Assembly (NCBI GenBank): GCA_016712595.1
Contig: JADJQT010000001.1
Location: 2,601,501 to 2,665,500, forward strand
Length of the DNA: 64,000 bases
Source of the DNA: Rhodospirillales bacterium
GTDB lineage: Bacteria > Pseudomonadota > Alphaproteobacteria > Rhodospirillales > Defluviicoccaceae
Direction of reading: 5' to 3'
Shown: positions 55,920 through 64,000 of the stretch, in pieces
How the letters are laid out: each line of letters opens with the position of its first letter
Numbering within the stretch: position 1 is the first letter of the stretch
Made by a program: the position numbers and the translations under genes
The notes under the pieces: generated by a model
Told to the model about the DNA's origin: nothing
The model's database searches: none
What the model saw: only the letters and a program-made list of their open reading frames with translations

Positions 55920-56168
55920 ATGGCACGCAGAAAACATGACTCGGTCAGCCGCAAAAAGACGGCGGAAGGGGCGTTCGTGCTGTTTGACGTCCTCTACGAG
56001 GATGGCTCGCGCAGTTCGAACCGAAAGGTGCCCCGCGAAGAGGTCGACGGCCTCGACGGGGACGAACCGGCACGGGCGTTGATCGAAGAACAGGACCGAA
56101 AGATCGCCGAGCTGTCCGGGCGCCCTCGCGGCCCGATCAAGACAATCGCCCGCTCGCCCAACCAATAG
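55920..56168 (+). CDS. Small conserved protein, unknown function
   Basis: An 82-residue charged protein: MARRKHDSVSRKKTAEGAFV, FDVLYEDGSRSSNRKVPRE, then a helical acidic segment (ARALIEEQDRKIAELSGRP) and a basic tail. It is soluble, without signal or membrane segment. GGAGAGGG stands just before the ATG. It resembles short proteins near cold-shock or mutS genes in related bacteria, but I cannot name a family. It may share a transcript with the cold-shock gene. Confidence 0.68.
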   Translation: MARRKHDSVSRKKTAEGAFVLFDVLYEDGSRSSNRKVPREEVDGLDGDEPARALIEEQDRKIAELSGRPRGPIKTIARSPNQ

Positions 56169-56210
56169 CCCTGGCGAGGGCGGCGATTTTGAGCAAAGGG
56201 CACCAGACTG

Positions 56211-58895
56211 TCATGATGGCGCCCTGCCGATTATGGCCTTCAACGCGTAGAGCAGATCGAGCGCCTCGCGCGGGGTAAGATTATCGGGATCGATCGCCTG
56301 CAGGCGCTCCTCGACGGCCGAGGGGCGCTGTGGTTGGCTTCGCCTTTCGGCCGCCGCGAACAACGGCAGGTCATCGGCGAGGCGGGTTACCGCCGAGGAC
56401 TGTTCGCCCGTCTCGAGAATTTCCAGCACCTGCAGCGCGCGTTCCACCGCCGCCGGCGGCAGCCCCGCCAGCCGGGCGACATGGATGCCGTATGAGCGAT
56501 CCGCCGCCCCGGGGACCACCTCATGCAGGAAAACGACGTCGCCTTGCCATTCCTTCACCCGCATCGTCTGGCAGGCGAGCGTCGGCAGTTTCGCCGCCAA
56601 CGCCGTCAACTCATGATAGTGGGTGGCGAACAAAGCCCGGCAGCGGTTGACCGCGTGCAGGTGCTCGACCACCGCCCAGGCAATCGACAAACCGTCGAAG
56701 GTAGCCGTGCCGCGGCCGATCTCATCGAGGATGACAAACGCCCCGGGCCCCGCCTGATTGAGGATCGCCGCGGTTTCGATCATTTCGACCATGAACGTCG
56801 AACGGCCGCGGGCAAGGTCGTCGGCTGCGCCAACCCGCGAGAACAGGCGGTCGACGATGCCGATCCGGGCCCGCTCCGCCGGAACGAACGCACCCATCTG
56901 CGCCAACACAGCGATCAGCGCATTCTGTCGCAAGAACGTGCTCTTGCCCGCCATGTTGGGGCCGGTCAGCAGCCAGATCCGCCGTTCACGGTCCAACTTC
57001 AGGTCATTGGCGACAAACGCGCCGGTTCCAGAGTCCGCCAGTGCCGCCTCGACCACCGGATGACGGGCGCCATCAACAATAAAGTGCGTCCCCTCCTCGA
57101 CCAACGGCCGCACCCACCGGCGAGCGACGGCGAGTTCGGCAAGGGCCGCGGCGACGTCGAGCTCGGCGATCGCACCGGCCGTGGCCGCGATCGGCGCGGC
57201 GGCGGCGATCACCGCCTGCGCGAGCTCATCGAAGACCGCCAGTTCGAGGGCGAGCGCCTCGTCGGCGGCACGGGCGATCCGGGCTTCCAGTTCACCCAGT
57301 TCGACGGTCGCGTATCGCTGGGCGCCGACCATCGACTGCCGCAGGATAAACGGCGATGACGCTCCCTGCGGCAGGCGCTCGGCATGCTTCGACGACACTT
57401 CGACGTAGTAGCCGAGCATGCCGTTGTGGCGAATCTTCAAGGTGGGAATTGCCGTCTGCTCGGCGTAGCGGGTTTCCAAGGCGGCGATCAGCTTGCGGCC
57501 GTCGTCGCGCAGACGACGGGCTTCGTCCACATCCGAGCGAAAGCCACGGGCGACGAAGCCGCCGTCGCGGGGTGAAAGCGGCAGATCGTCCGCGAGCGCC
57601 CGGTCCAGCAGATCGGCGACCGCAGGTTCTTCACCGAGTGCACAAACCGCCTCGGCGATGCCGCAAGCTGGACCGCCCGGCGTTGCCACCGCGATCGCCC
57701 GCAGCGCGCCTGCCTGATGGATGCCGTCGCGGATCGCCGCCATGTCGCGCGGGCCGCCACGCCCCAAGGACAGGCGGGCGAGCGCCCGTTCGAGATCCGG
57801 GCAGCGCGTCAGCGCCGCGCGCATGCTGGCGCGCAACGCCTCGGCCTCGACGAAGGTCGAGACCATGTCGAGACGCCGGCCGATCTCGCCGGGATCGGTT
57901 AGTGGCGCGTTAAGGCGGGCAAGCAGCAATCGCGCCCCGGGACCAGTCAGCGTGCGATCGAGGATATCGACCAGACTGCCCGAGCGCTCGCCGGCGAGCG
58001 TGCGGGTCAGCTCGAGATTGCGCCGCGTCGCCGCGTCGATCTCCATCACCGCGCCCAGCGCCAGGCGGCGGGGGGCGGCGATTCGCGGGAGCCTGCCCTT
58101 TTGCGTCAGTTCGATGTAATCGACCAACGCGCCCAGCGCCGCCACCTCGGCCGGACCGAAGGCGCCGAACCCATCGAGCGTCTCGATGCCAAAGAGTACG
58201 GTCAGGCGGCGATGCGCCGATGGCGGATCGAAACGGCTCGCCGGCTGAACGGTCAGGCGCTCACGCCATTCGGTTATGACCGTTGCCAGCCCTGGCTCGC
58301 GCAACAGCGGCTCGGCCAGCAGAAGCTCTCCCGGCTCCAGTCGCGCCAGCGCGGCACCAAGATCGGCGCGACCGAGCGGCTGGGCCTGTAACTCGCCGGT
58401 CGATATATCGATCCAGGCGAAACCAAACGTGCCCCGTTTCTCGGCAAGCGCGGCGAGATAGTTCGGCCGACGGGCCTCGAGCAGGGTTTCCTCGGTCAAG
58501 GTTCCGGCCGTGACGACACGAACGACATCGCGGGCGACGATCGCCTTGGCGCCGCGCTTCTTCGCCTCGGCCGGGTCTTCTTGCTGCTCGCAGACGGCGA
58601 CCTTGAAGCCACGGCGAATCAATCGGGCGAGATAGGCCTCGTGCGCGTGCACCGGCACCCCGGCCATCGGAATGTCCTCGCCCGCGTGCTTGCCACGCTT
58701 GGTCAGGGCGATGTCGAGAGCGGCCGCGGCAGTCACCGCGTCGTCGAAGAACAGTTCGTAGAAATCGCCCATCCGGTAGAACAGCAGGCAATCGGGATAG
58801 TCCCGCTTGATCGTCCAGTACTGTGCCATCAGCGGCGTGACGCCAGCGGCCCCGGGCGCGCTTGCGCGCGCGTGTTCAGGCACGCCCTCGGGCAT
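56211..58895 (-). CDS. mutS: DNA mismatch repair protein MutS
   Basis: Recognises mismatches and starts repair with MutL. 894 residues, full length. N-terminal mismatch-binding domain with LLFYRMGDFYELFFDDAV, which holds the Phe-x-Glu motif; connector and lever domains; C-terminal ABC-type ATPase: LLTGPNMAGKSTFLRQNALI (Walker A), STFMVEMIETAAILNQAG, FVILDEIGRGTATFDGLSI (Walker B/signature) and FATHYHELTAL. The extreme C-terminus (TPREALDLLYALKAII) is the dimer-tetramer helix. Start is uncertain within about 25 residues because no ribosome site is obvious. Confidence 0.97.
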   Translation of the reverse strand: MPEGVPEHARASAPGAAGVTPLMAQYWTIKRDYPDCLLFYRMGDFYELFFDDAVTAAAALDIALTKRGKHAGEDIPMAGVPVHAHEAYLARLIRRGFKVAVCEQQEDPAEAKKRGAKAIVARDVVRVVTAGTLTEETLLEARRPNYLAALAEKRGTFGFAWIDISTGELQAQPLGRADLGAALARLEPGELLLAEPLLREPGLATVITEWRERLTVQPASRFDPPSAHRRLTVLFGIETLDGFGAFGPAEVAALGALVDYIELTQKGRLPRIAAPRRLALGAVMEIDAATRRNLELTRTLAGERSGSLVDILDRTLTGPGARLLLARLNAPLTDPGEIGRRLDMVSTFVEAEALRASMRAALTRCPDLERALARLSLGRGGPRDMAAIRDGIHQAGALRAIAVATPGGPACGIAEAVCALGEEPAVADLLDRALADDLPLSPRDGGFVARGFRSDVDEARRLRDDGRKLIAALETRYAEQTAIPTLKIRHNGMLGYYVEVSSKHAERLPQGASSPFILRQSMVGAQRYATVELGELEARIARAADEALALELAVFDELAQAVIAAAAPIAATAGAIAELDVAAALAELAVARRWVRPLVEEGTHFIVDGARHPVVEAALADSGTGAFVANDLKLDRERRIWLLTGPNMAGKSTFLRQNALIAVLAQMGAFVPAERARIGIVDRLFSRVGAADDLARGRSTFMVEMIETAAILNQAGPGAFVILDEIGRGTATFDGLSIAWAVVEHLHAVNRCRALFATHYHELTALAAKLPTLACQTMRVKEWQGDVVFLHEVVPGAADRSYGIHVARLAGLPPAAVERALQVLEILETGEQSSAVTRLADDLPLFAAAERRSQPQRPSAVEERLQAIDPDNLTPREALDLLYALKAIIGRAPS

Positions 58896-59127
58896 CGGTG
58901 GGTGTGGCGGGGCGGGAGGCGTGGATGGCAGCGCCTCCGCCGGGAGCCGGGAGAAACGATCGTCGGGCAGAGCGGTTACTCACGCGGAAGATCCGATCGG
59001 CGAAGACTAGCACGACTGTCCGGCAGCGGAACGCCACGTCGCGCGCCACGCGCCGGCCTGGCTCGAAGCGCTGGTCATCGCCGGCGCGGATACGGCACAA
59101 TGCCAAGGACAGAACAAGGATGCGGTG

Positions 59128-59655
59128 ATGGCGGACGCAACAACGCAGAACGATGGCGAGGTGGTCGGGCTGTTTACCGAACGCCAGCCCTTCGAGCGGG
59201 CAGTAGCCAATCTGCTGGAGGCGGGATTCGGGCGCGCCGACCTTAGCGTGCTCGCGTCACATGAATCGATAGACGCCGCCGGGCGACCCGGCCGCTCATG
59301 GCGCGAGGTGACGCTGGCGCTGGTGGGCGAGCTGAAATACGAAGGTCCGCTCATCGCCGCCGGTGCGATCTTCCTCGCCGGAGGGACGATCGCCGCCACC
59401 ATCGCTGCGATCATCGGCGCCGCAGTCGGCGGCATCGCCGCCAAGGACCTATTAGAAGAGGTCACCGCCACGCCGCACACTGAGGACTTTGCCCGCTCGC
59501 TCGCGGCCGGCAGCGTCATCTTGTGGGTGCGCACGGCCGATGCGTCCGGCGAACAACGGGCCCGGGCAATCCTGAGCGATAACGGCGCCGCCAACATTCA
59601 CGTCGCGCGGCCCGGCGCCGTCTCGTCATCCGCGATGACGGAAACGGCTCGTTGA
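59128..59655 (+). CDS. GSP17M-like stress protein with hydrophobic core
   Basis: A 175-residue protein. The N-terminal block VVGLFTERQPFERAVANLLE, AGFGRADLSVLASHE resembles the fold of general stress protein 17M and similar 'heat induced stress' domains. Residues about 70-110 form a Gly/Ala-rich hydrophobic segment (GAIFLAGGTIAATIAAIIGA) that probably forms a hairpin in the membrane. The C-terminal block SVILWVRTADASGEQRARAI repeats the alpha/beta pattern. ATG 59128 is eight bases after AAGGA. I see no EcfG-consensus promoter upstream, although the type of protein would suit it. Confidence 0.7.
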   Translation: MADATTQNDGEVVGLFTERQPFERAVANLLEAGFGRADLSVLASHESIDAAGRPGRSWREVTLALVGELKYEGPLIAAGAIFLAGGTIAATIAAIIGAAVGGIAAKDLLEEVTATPHTEDFARSLAAGSVILWVRTADASGEQRARAILSDNGAANIHVARPGAVSSSAMTETAR

Positions 59656-59677
59656 AGCGCCGAGGCTGCCACCAGAA

Positions 59678-60196
59678 TTACGCTACCGGCAGGGCGAGCG
59701 CCGTGCGATGAGCGTCCGCCGACTCCGCACTATAGCAACAGAAGATCACCCGCCCGGGCAGCGCGTGCCGGGCAACAAATTGCTGTACGGCCTCAACCGC
59801 GATCCGCGCCGCCGGGTCCATCGGGAAGCCGAAGATGCCGGTGCTGATCGCGGGAAAAGCCACCACCCGGCAGAAATGGCGCTGCGCGAGCTCGAGCGAT
59901 TCGCTGTAGCACGACGCCAGCAACGCCGCCTCGCCCGAGCCGCCCCCGCGCCAGACCGGCCCCACGGTATGAATGACGAAGCGCGCCGGCAGGCGAAAGC
60001 CTTGGGTGATCTTCGCCTGACCGGTCGGGCATCCGCCAAGAAACCGGCACTGCTCGAGCAGGTCCGGTCCCGCGGCGCGGTGGATGGCGCCGTCGACCCC
60101 GCCGCCACCCAAGAGCGATTGGTTTGCAGCATTGACGATCGCATCGACCGCCAAGGTGGTGATATCGGCCTCGATAACCTCGATCCTTGATTGCAT
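59678..60196 (-). CDS. Macro-domain ADP-ribose hydrolase
   Basis: A 172-residue single macro domain. IEVIEADITTLAVDAIVNAA and NQSLLGGGGVDGAIHRAAG include the adenine-binding Asp and the catalytic loop NAANxxLLGGGGVDG; GVSTGIFG-type AFPAISTGIFGFP is the second phosphate loop. The set matches the MacroD/YmdB class, which removes ADP-ribose or deacetylates O-acetyl-ADP-ribose. The ATG at 60196 overlaps the ATG of the opposite gene at 60195 within one GCATGC, so both transcripts must start inside the other gene. Confidence 0.92.
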   Translation of the reverse strand: MQSRIEVIEADITTLAVDAIVNAANQSLLGGGGVDGAIHRAAGPDLLEQCRFLGGCPTGQAKITQGFRLPARFVIHTVGPVWRGGGSGEAALLASCYSESLELAQRHFCRVVAFPAISTGIFGFPMDPAARIAVEAVQQFVARHALPGRVIFCCYSAESADAHRTALALPVA

Positions 60197-60827
60197 GCGG
60201 ACCTTCTCCCCAATCCGGTTGGCATCCATCGCCGCCCTTGCCGGGGGCGTGCTAGCCACCACGATCATAGCGCGTCCGGGCGATGCGGCGATGCGCTCTG
60301 GCGACGTCTGGTGGGTCTATCAGGATGTTGCGTCCCCGCTGAACCACGGTTCGTGGACCAACGTCGTTCCCGCCAACACCGGTGCCCGGCTGCAGATCGA
60401 TCTCGCCGATCCCGGCGCGCCGCGCGGAACGGCGATTCGCCTTGCCATCACCTTCGCGCCCGGCCACTGGGCCGGTATCGCCGTCGCCAGCGCTCCCAAC
60501 TACTGGGGCGCGACGCCGGGCGAGGGCTTCGATCTCGCCGGCGCGCGGACACTGGTGTTTTCCGCCCGCGGCGCCGCCGGCGGCGAGCGGGTGCGGATCA
60601 AGGCCGGCGTCGCCGGTGATCAGCCGTTCGGCGATTCGGCGTCGCTTCCGATCGATTCCGGCTGGCTGACCCTTTCGGCCGACTGGCGCGAATACCGGAT
60701 CGCGACCGACGGCCACGACCTGTCCCGGGTCATCACGCCGTTCATGCTGATCGCCAACGACAAGCACAATCCGGCCGGACACCTGAGCATCTTTCTCGAT
60801 GATATCCGTTACGAGGCGGCGCCATGA
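60195..60827 (+). CDS. Exported CBM-like beta-sandwich protein
   Basis: A 210-residue exported protein. Signal peptide (LASIAALAGGVLATTIIA), then a beta-rich jellyroll with WVYQDVASPLNHGSWTNVVP, GARTLVFSARGAAGGERVRI, and the closing strand LSIFLDDIRYE, which resembles galactose-binding-like or CBM11-type carbohydrate modules. No catalytic residues are evident. Its stop overlaps the start of the GH17 gene by four bases (ATGA), so the two are translated as a unit and it probably presents or binds the glucan. Confidence 0.6.
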   Translation: MRTFSPIRLASIAALAGGVLATTIIARPGDAAMRSGDVWWVYQDVASPLNHGSWTNVVPANTGARLQIDLADPGAPRGTAIRLAITFAPGHWAGIAVASAPNYWGATPGEGFDLAGARTLVFSARGAAGGERVRIKAGVAGDQPFGDSASLPIDSGWLTLSADWREYRIATDGHDLSRVITPFMLIANDKHNPAGHLSIFLDDIRYEAAP

Positions 60828-61726
60828 TCCGGATCGTGTGCGCCGTGCTCGCGGGACTCGCCGTTCTGCTGGCGCCGGCCGGCGTGCGGGCGGAGGCCGC
60901 CTATCCATTCCTCAGCTACCTCGAGGACGAAGGCTCGGCGCTCGTCGTCTTCAATCCCAGCGGCTTCGATCCGCGAATGCCGCCCGCGGGCACGCCCTAT
61001 CCGGCGGAACCGTTACGCGCCGACCTCGCCGCCCTGCGCCCGGGCTATCGCGCGATTCTGCTCGGCATCTGGGATCCGACGTCCGAGGGCGAAATCGCCG
61101 CCGCCGCCGATCTCGTCCGCCGCTGGCGCGACCGTCTCGCGCTCGCGGTTGCCATCGGCAATGAGGGCATCAATGATAACCGCTACCAGATTGACGATCT
61201 CGCCCGCGCCCGCGACCGGTTGCTGGCGCTGATCGGCCGCGGCCGGGCGCTGGCGATCACCACGAGCGAGCCGGCCGGCGATTACGGCTGGCCGCCGATT
61301 CGCGCGTTCGGTGACTTCCTCGCCCCCAACATTCATCCGGCGATCGACCACCAGTCCCTGCCACCGGATGCCGCCGTCGCCTGGGTGCGGGGCCGCGCCG
61401 AGGCGATAGCCCACCTTGCCGGCAAGCCGGTCCTGGTCAAGGAGACGGGTCTTCCCAACGGCGGTGGCGAACCCCAGTCGCCAGACCGCCAGCGGGCATT
61501 CTGGGCAGAGTGGCTCGCCCGCGGCCGCCTTGTCCGGCTCACGACGCCGGCAGCGAACGGCTCCCTGCCCGTCTTTGCCTCCTACGCGGCGGCCTTCGAG
61601 GCGTTCGATGCGCCATGGAAAGGAGCTCAGGTTGGCGATCCGATCGAAGCGCACTGGGGCATCCTGACCGTCGACCGTACGCCGTATCCCGCCTTTCTCG
61701 CCTGGGTCGCGGCGGCGCGACACTGA
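60824..61726 (+). CDS. GH17-type exo-beta-1,3-glucanase
   Basis: A 300-residue secreted glycoside hydrolase. Signal peptide (AVLAGLAVLLAPAGVRA), then a TIM-barrel pattern: AILLGIWDP, AVAIGNEGINDNRYQID (acid Glu in GNEG), FLAPNIHPAIDH, PVLVKETGLPNGGG (nucleophile Glu) and the closing PWKGAQVGDPIEAHWGILT. This order fits family 17 glucanases acting on beta-1,3-glucan. Translationally coupled to the CBM-like gene. It could trim a self-made glucan or degrade fungal or algal polymers. Confidence 0.82.
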   Translation: MIRIVCAVLAGLAVLLAPAGVRAEAAYPFLSYLEDEGSALVVFNPSGFDPRMPPAGTPYPAEPLRADLAALRPGYRAILLGIWDPTSEGEIAAAADLVRRWRDRLALAVAIGNEGINDNRYQIDDLARARDRLLALIGRGRALAITTSEPAGDYGWPPIRAFGDFLAPNIHPAIDHQSLPPDAAVAWVRGRAEAIAHLAGKPVLVKETGLPNGGGEPQSPDRQRAFWAEWLARGRLVRLTTPAANGSLPVFASYAAAFEAFDAPWKGAQVGDPIEAHWGILTVDRTPYPAFLAWVAAARH

Positions 61727-61774
61727 CGCCGCCGCGCATCGCCGCGATCCGTCCCCAAGGTCTCGTCGTAACGA

Positions 61775-62821
61775 CTACAACTCCGGGCGCGGCGTCAGCG
61801 CCGTGCTTGGCGGCAGGATCGGATAGACGACCTGCGGCTGCTCCCCGGTCAGCGATTTGAGGAAGCTCTCGATCTGATCTTCCTGCTCCTTGTTCAACTG
61901 CGCGCCGAGTTGCGCCGTACCCATCACCCCCACCGCCTGTTTGACGTCCCAGACGTTGCCGGTATGGAAGTAAGGTGCGGTCAGCTCGATGTTGCGAAGG
62001 CTCGGCACCTTGAAGACGTATTCGTCACTCGGCGTCTTCGTCACCTGGAAACGGCCCTTGTCTTCGGGCGGCAGGATGTCCGCACCCGGCTTTTCAACCA
62101 CACCGAACGGCGCGTACATGCCGCCGCCAACGTTGATGCCGTTATGACAGCCGGAGCAGCCCTGATCGATGAACAGGCGCAAGCCCGCCTTCTGCTCGGC
62201 GGTGAGCGCCTTGGCATCGCCGCGCAGGTACTTGTCGAACGGCGCGTTGGGGGTAATGAGCGTCGCCTCAAAGACGGCGATCGCCTTTTCGACGTTATCG
62301 ATGCTGATCGGCGCCTTTTCTCCGGGAAAGGCCGCCTCGAACAACGGCTTATAGCCGGGAATGCCTTTCAGCATTTCGACCGCGTGCTGAAGCGTGATGC
62401 CCATTTCGATCGGGTTCTGGATCGGACCGCCCGCCTGCTCCTTGAGGTCGGCGGCCCGGCCGTCCCAGAACTGCGCGGTGTTGAACACGGCATTCAGCAC
62501 TGTTGGCGCGTTGCGCCCGCCCTTCTGCCACTTATGGCCGATCGAGGTCGACCGCGCATCACCGCCGCCGAGACCGATCTGGTGGCAGGTGTTGCAACTG
62601 ATATTATGGCTTTGTGACAGCCGCGGATCGAAGTAAAGCACCGCACCAAGCTCAACCTTCGCCGGGGTGCTGGCGTTGTCCTTGAGCACCGGCGGCTTGA
62701 GTGGAATCGGCTCGAACAGCTCCTGCGCCTCCTTCATCAGAGCAGCGTCGCTGGTTTCGGCCGCCGCGGCGAGTGCCGGCAACGCCAATGAGAGCGCCAG
62801 TGGAGCCAGCCAGTTGCGCAT
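61775..62821 (-). CDS. Di-heme cytochrome c peroxidase
   Basis: Reduces hydrogen peroxide in the periplasm using electrons from cytochromes c. 348 residues with signal peptide (LAPLALSLALPALAAAA). Two heme c motifs: CNTCH (about 75) and CSGCH (about 220). Other family blocks: ELGAVLYFDPRLSQSHNISC, RNAPTVLNAVFNTAQFWDGR, VPSLRNIELTAPYFHTGNVW. GAGAGGGG lies five bases before the ATG. The sequence between the two hemes, GPIQNPIEMG, marks the CcpA/MauG superfamily; MauG function is unlikely since no methylamine genes are near. Confidence 0.92.
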   Translation of the reverse strand: MRNWLAPLALSLALPALAAAAETSDAALMKEAQELFEPIPLKPPVLKDNASTPAKVELGAVLYFDPRLSQSHNISCNTCHQIGLGGGDARSTSIGHKWQKGGRNAPTVLNAVFNTAQFWDGRAADLKEQAGGPIQNPIEMGITLQHAVEMLKGIPGYKPLFEAAFPGEKAPISIDNVEKAIAVFEATLITPNAPFDKYLRGDAKALTAEQKAGLRLFIDQGCSGCHNGINVGGGMYAPFGVVEKPGADILPPEDKGRFQVTKTPSDEYVFKVPSLRNIELTAPYFHTGNVWDVKQAVGVMGTAQLGAQLNKEQEDQIESFLKSLTGEQPQVVYPILPPSTALTPRPEL

Positions 62822-63294
62822 TGTTCCCCTCTCCCCAAGAAAAGCCTGTCGATCGAGCCGCCCCGTACGCCTTCGCCCTTCCCTCGCGCCAAACAGGCGA
62901 TGGACGGACGAACCGGTCGAGGCGTGATCGACGGCTGCGAGTGATACTCGATACACATTATATAACTAATATAGAATATTATGTTCAGGAGCAAAAATCA
63001 ACAAAGCGCGAGGATGGACGGTGCCTCAGCTTGAAGTCACGCCTTCGCCATGGAGAGACATGGCCGTTGCGCGGAGGTGGACGCATCCTGCGTCGGGTTT
63101 CGATGGCGAAGCGAACATGGGTTGCCATGAACCGAAGCCTGGGGTGCAGAGTAGCGAAATCCTGGATTTCCGGCTGGCGGTTGCGGAAAAATGCTACGTC
63201 GTCCGGGCCAAACCGGCACGCAAGCGGCTGTGATTCCCAGGCGCACTGGCTTGCGATCCCCGGAGTGCGCCGTTGCATCCTGGGCTTCGCTTGA
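62822..63294. other. Intergenic region before the AT-rich gene
   Basis: About 470 bases. A distinctly AT-rich tract (62945-63000) lies upstream of the peroxidase gene and may hold its promoter. Open frames on both strands here lack coding character and signal sequences. Composition changes toward the AT-rich block that follows. Confidence 0.5.
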
Positions 63295-64000
63295 CTACAT
63301 CAATTTTAAGAAAGTGACACTTCCGCCTGCCAACCGCGCCATCGCCAGAAATCCGAGCAGAATACACACCAAGAAAATTACCAGTGAACCGATAAAACAT
63401 GAAATATGTATATAGAACAGGATCTTCTTTTTCCGATTTGGTATTTCAATGAAATCTATGTCATCACGTGATGTAATTTTTGCGTGGACAAGCGCAGAGT
63501 AATATTTTGAGTACATAGCATCATACGAGATCCTCATGCTAATAGCACACGAGCAGAGCGATAGACCAATTCCGAGCAAAAAACCTGCTGTTACCAGTAG
63601 TTCCACAGATTCTTTGTGACCCCAAAGACTTGTTATTGTGGTCAACACGGCCACTATGCCCGCACCATATGCGATTAAAAGGTAACGATGCCCGGACACA
63701 TACCCATCACTCGATCTCTTCCAATAGTATTGATGCATAAAGACGATGTTTTCAAACGCTCGCTGTGATGATTGGCCTCTTTCGAGAAATAAAATGTGCT
63801 GCTTGCGCAAATCAACCATATCATTTTCGTATATTGATAACTGTACACTTAGATGCTTGCCAAAGTCCCCAGAATGACGTTTCGAAATATCTTTTAATTG
63901 TGAGATCTTATCCTCTATATCCACAAGTTCCTTAACAAACATGAAGAGGCCGCCATCGAGTCTTTCGCTGATCCAGCGCTTGGATACATCAATTCGATCA
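63295..64000 (-). CDS. AT-rich multi-TM membrane protein (5' end outside window)
   Basis: The largest frame from an internal ATG (63942) gives 215 residues, but the frame stays open to the window edge with a coding-like continuation (RWISERLDGGLFMF), so the gene probably starts beyond base 64000. The visible part has a helical, charged N-terminal region (LVDIEDKISQLKDISKRHSG), then three hydrophobic segments: about YLLIAYGAGIVAVLTTITSL, LLVTAGFLLGIGLSLCSCAI and FIGSLVIFLVCILLGFLAM. The gene is much AT-richer than its neighbours, a sign of transfer. The layout resembles SLATT-type effector proteins of anti-phage systems, but I cannot confirm this without the rest. Confidence 0.55.
   Translation of the reverse strand, partial: DRIDVSKRWISERLDGGLFMFVKELVDIEDKISQLKDISKRHSGDFGKHLSVQLSIYENDMVDLRKQHILFLERGQSSQRAFENIVFMHQYYWKRSSDGYVSGHRYLLIAYGAGIVAVLTTITSLWGHKESVELLVTAGFLLGIGLSLCSCAISMRISYDAMYSKYYSALVHAKITSRDDIDFIEIPNRKKKILFYIHISCFIGSLVIFLVCILLGFLAMARLAGGSVTFLKLM

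Noticed and set aside
62985..63278. 97-residue minus-strand frame in the peroxidase-upstream gap
   Set aside because: No ribosome site, no hydrophobic or domain pattern, and competing frames of similar size in the same stretch.

Overview
The window is 64 kb of high-GC, gene-dense chromosome from an alphaproteobacterium. The strongest marker is a NepR anti-sigma factor next to an EcfG-type ECF sigma factor (4.4-5.5 kb), a general-stress-response pair known only from Alphaproteobacteria. A lipoyl-bearing pyruvate dehydrogenase E1 beta subunit and a yajC-secD-secF-Mth938 cluster fit the same class. The overall gene set looks most like Rhodospirillales, but genus cannot be fixed by reading. I see no rRNA, tRNA, CRISPR array, prophage or intact insertion sequence. 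The first gene (purU) and the last (an AT-rich membrane protein) run off the window ends.

Layout. 0-6 kb: purU (partial), a Crp/Fnr regulator, rpmG, an S41 lipoprotein protease, a small PLDc_N-type membrane protein and the ecfG/nepR pair. 6-12 kb: four paralogous secreted seven-repeat SBBP beta-propeller proteins, plus what looks like the stub of a fifth. 12-18 kb: the pyruvate dehydrogenase operon pdhA-pdhB-pdhC-lpdA, then an ACP-acyl-AMP ligase-acyltransferase fusion. 20-26 kb: ftsB-like, eno, tpiA, secG, pyrG. 26-28.5 kb: a ModE-type regulator, a perfect ModE-box palindrome, a hairpin-rich leader, a porin and a periplasmic molybdopterin-fold protein. 29-35 kb: trkH, then a translationally coupled operon of a TackOD1 zinc-ribbon/degenerate-GGDEF protein, a processive GT2 glycosyltransferase and an HlyD-like protein. 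35-46 kb: trmFO, small exported proteins, two squalene/phytoene-synthase-family genes, sodB, the Sec accessory operon, a TIR-FGE fusion and an AAA ATPase. 46-64 kb: a DUF1127 protein and MocR regulator, FecR and CHASE2-cyclase genes, an SDR, PepSY, a double cold-shock protein, mutS, a macro-domain protein, a GH17 glucanase pair and a di-heme peroxidase.

How parts work together. Four sites match the EcfG promoter GGAAC-N16/17-CGTT. They lie upstream of nepR-ecfG itself, the PLDc_N protein, sodB and the PepSY protein, which suggests a local part of the general stress regulon. About one match is expected by chance in 64 kb, so one or two could be accidental. The 26-28.5 kb block reads as a compact molybdate-responsive unit: regulator, operator, outer-membrane porin and periplasmic Moco-fold protein. 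The 31-34.6 kb operon has the logic of an exopolysaccharide synthase with a built-in regulatory or scaffold subunit.

Start codons were moved from the longest open frame where a ribosome binding site, signal peptide or family alignment argued for it; reasons are given per gene. All function calls are from reading motifs, without database searches.
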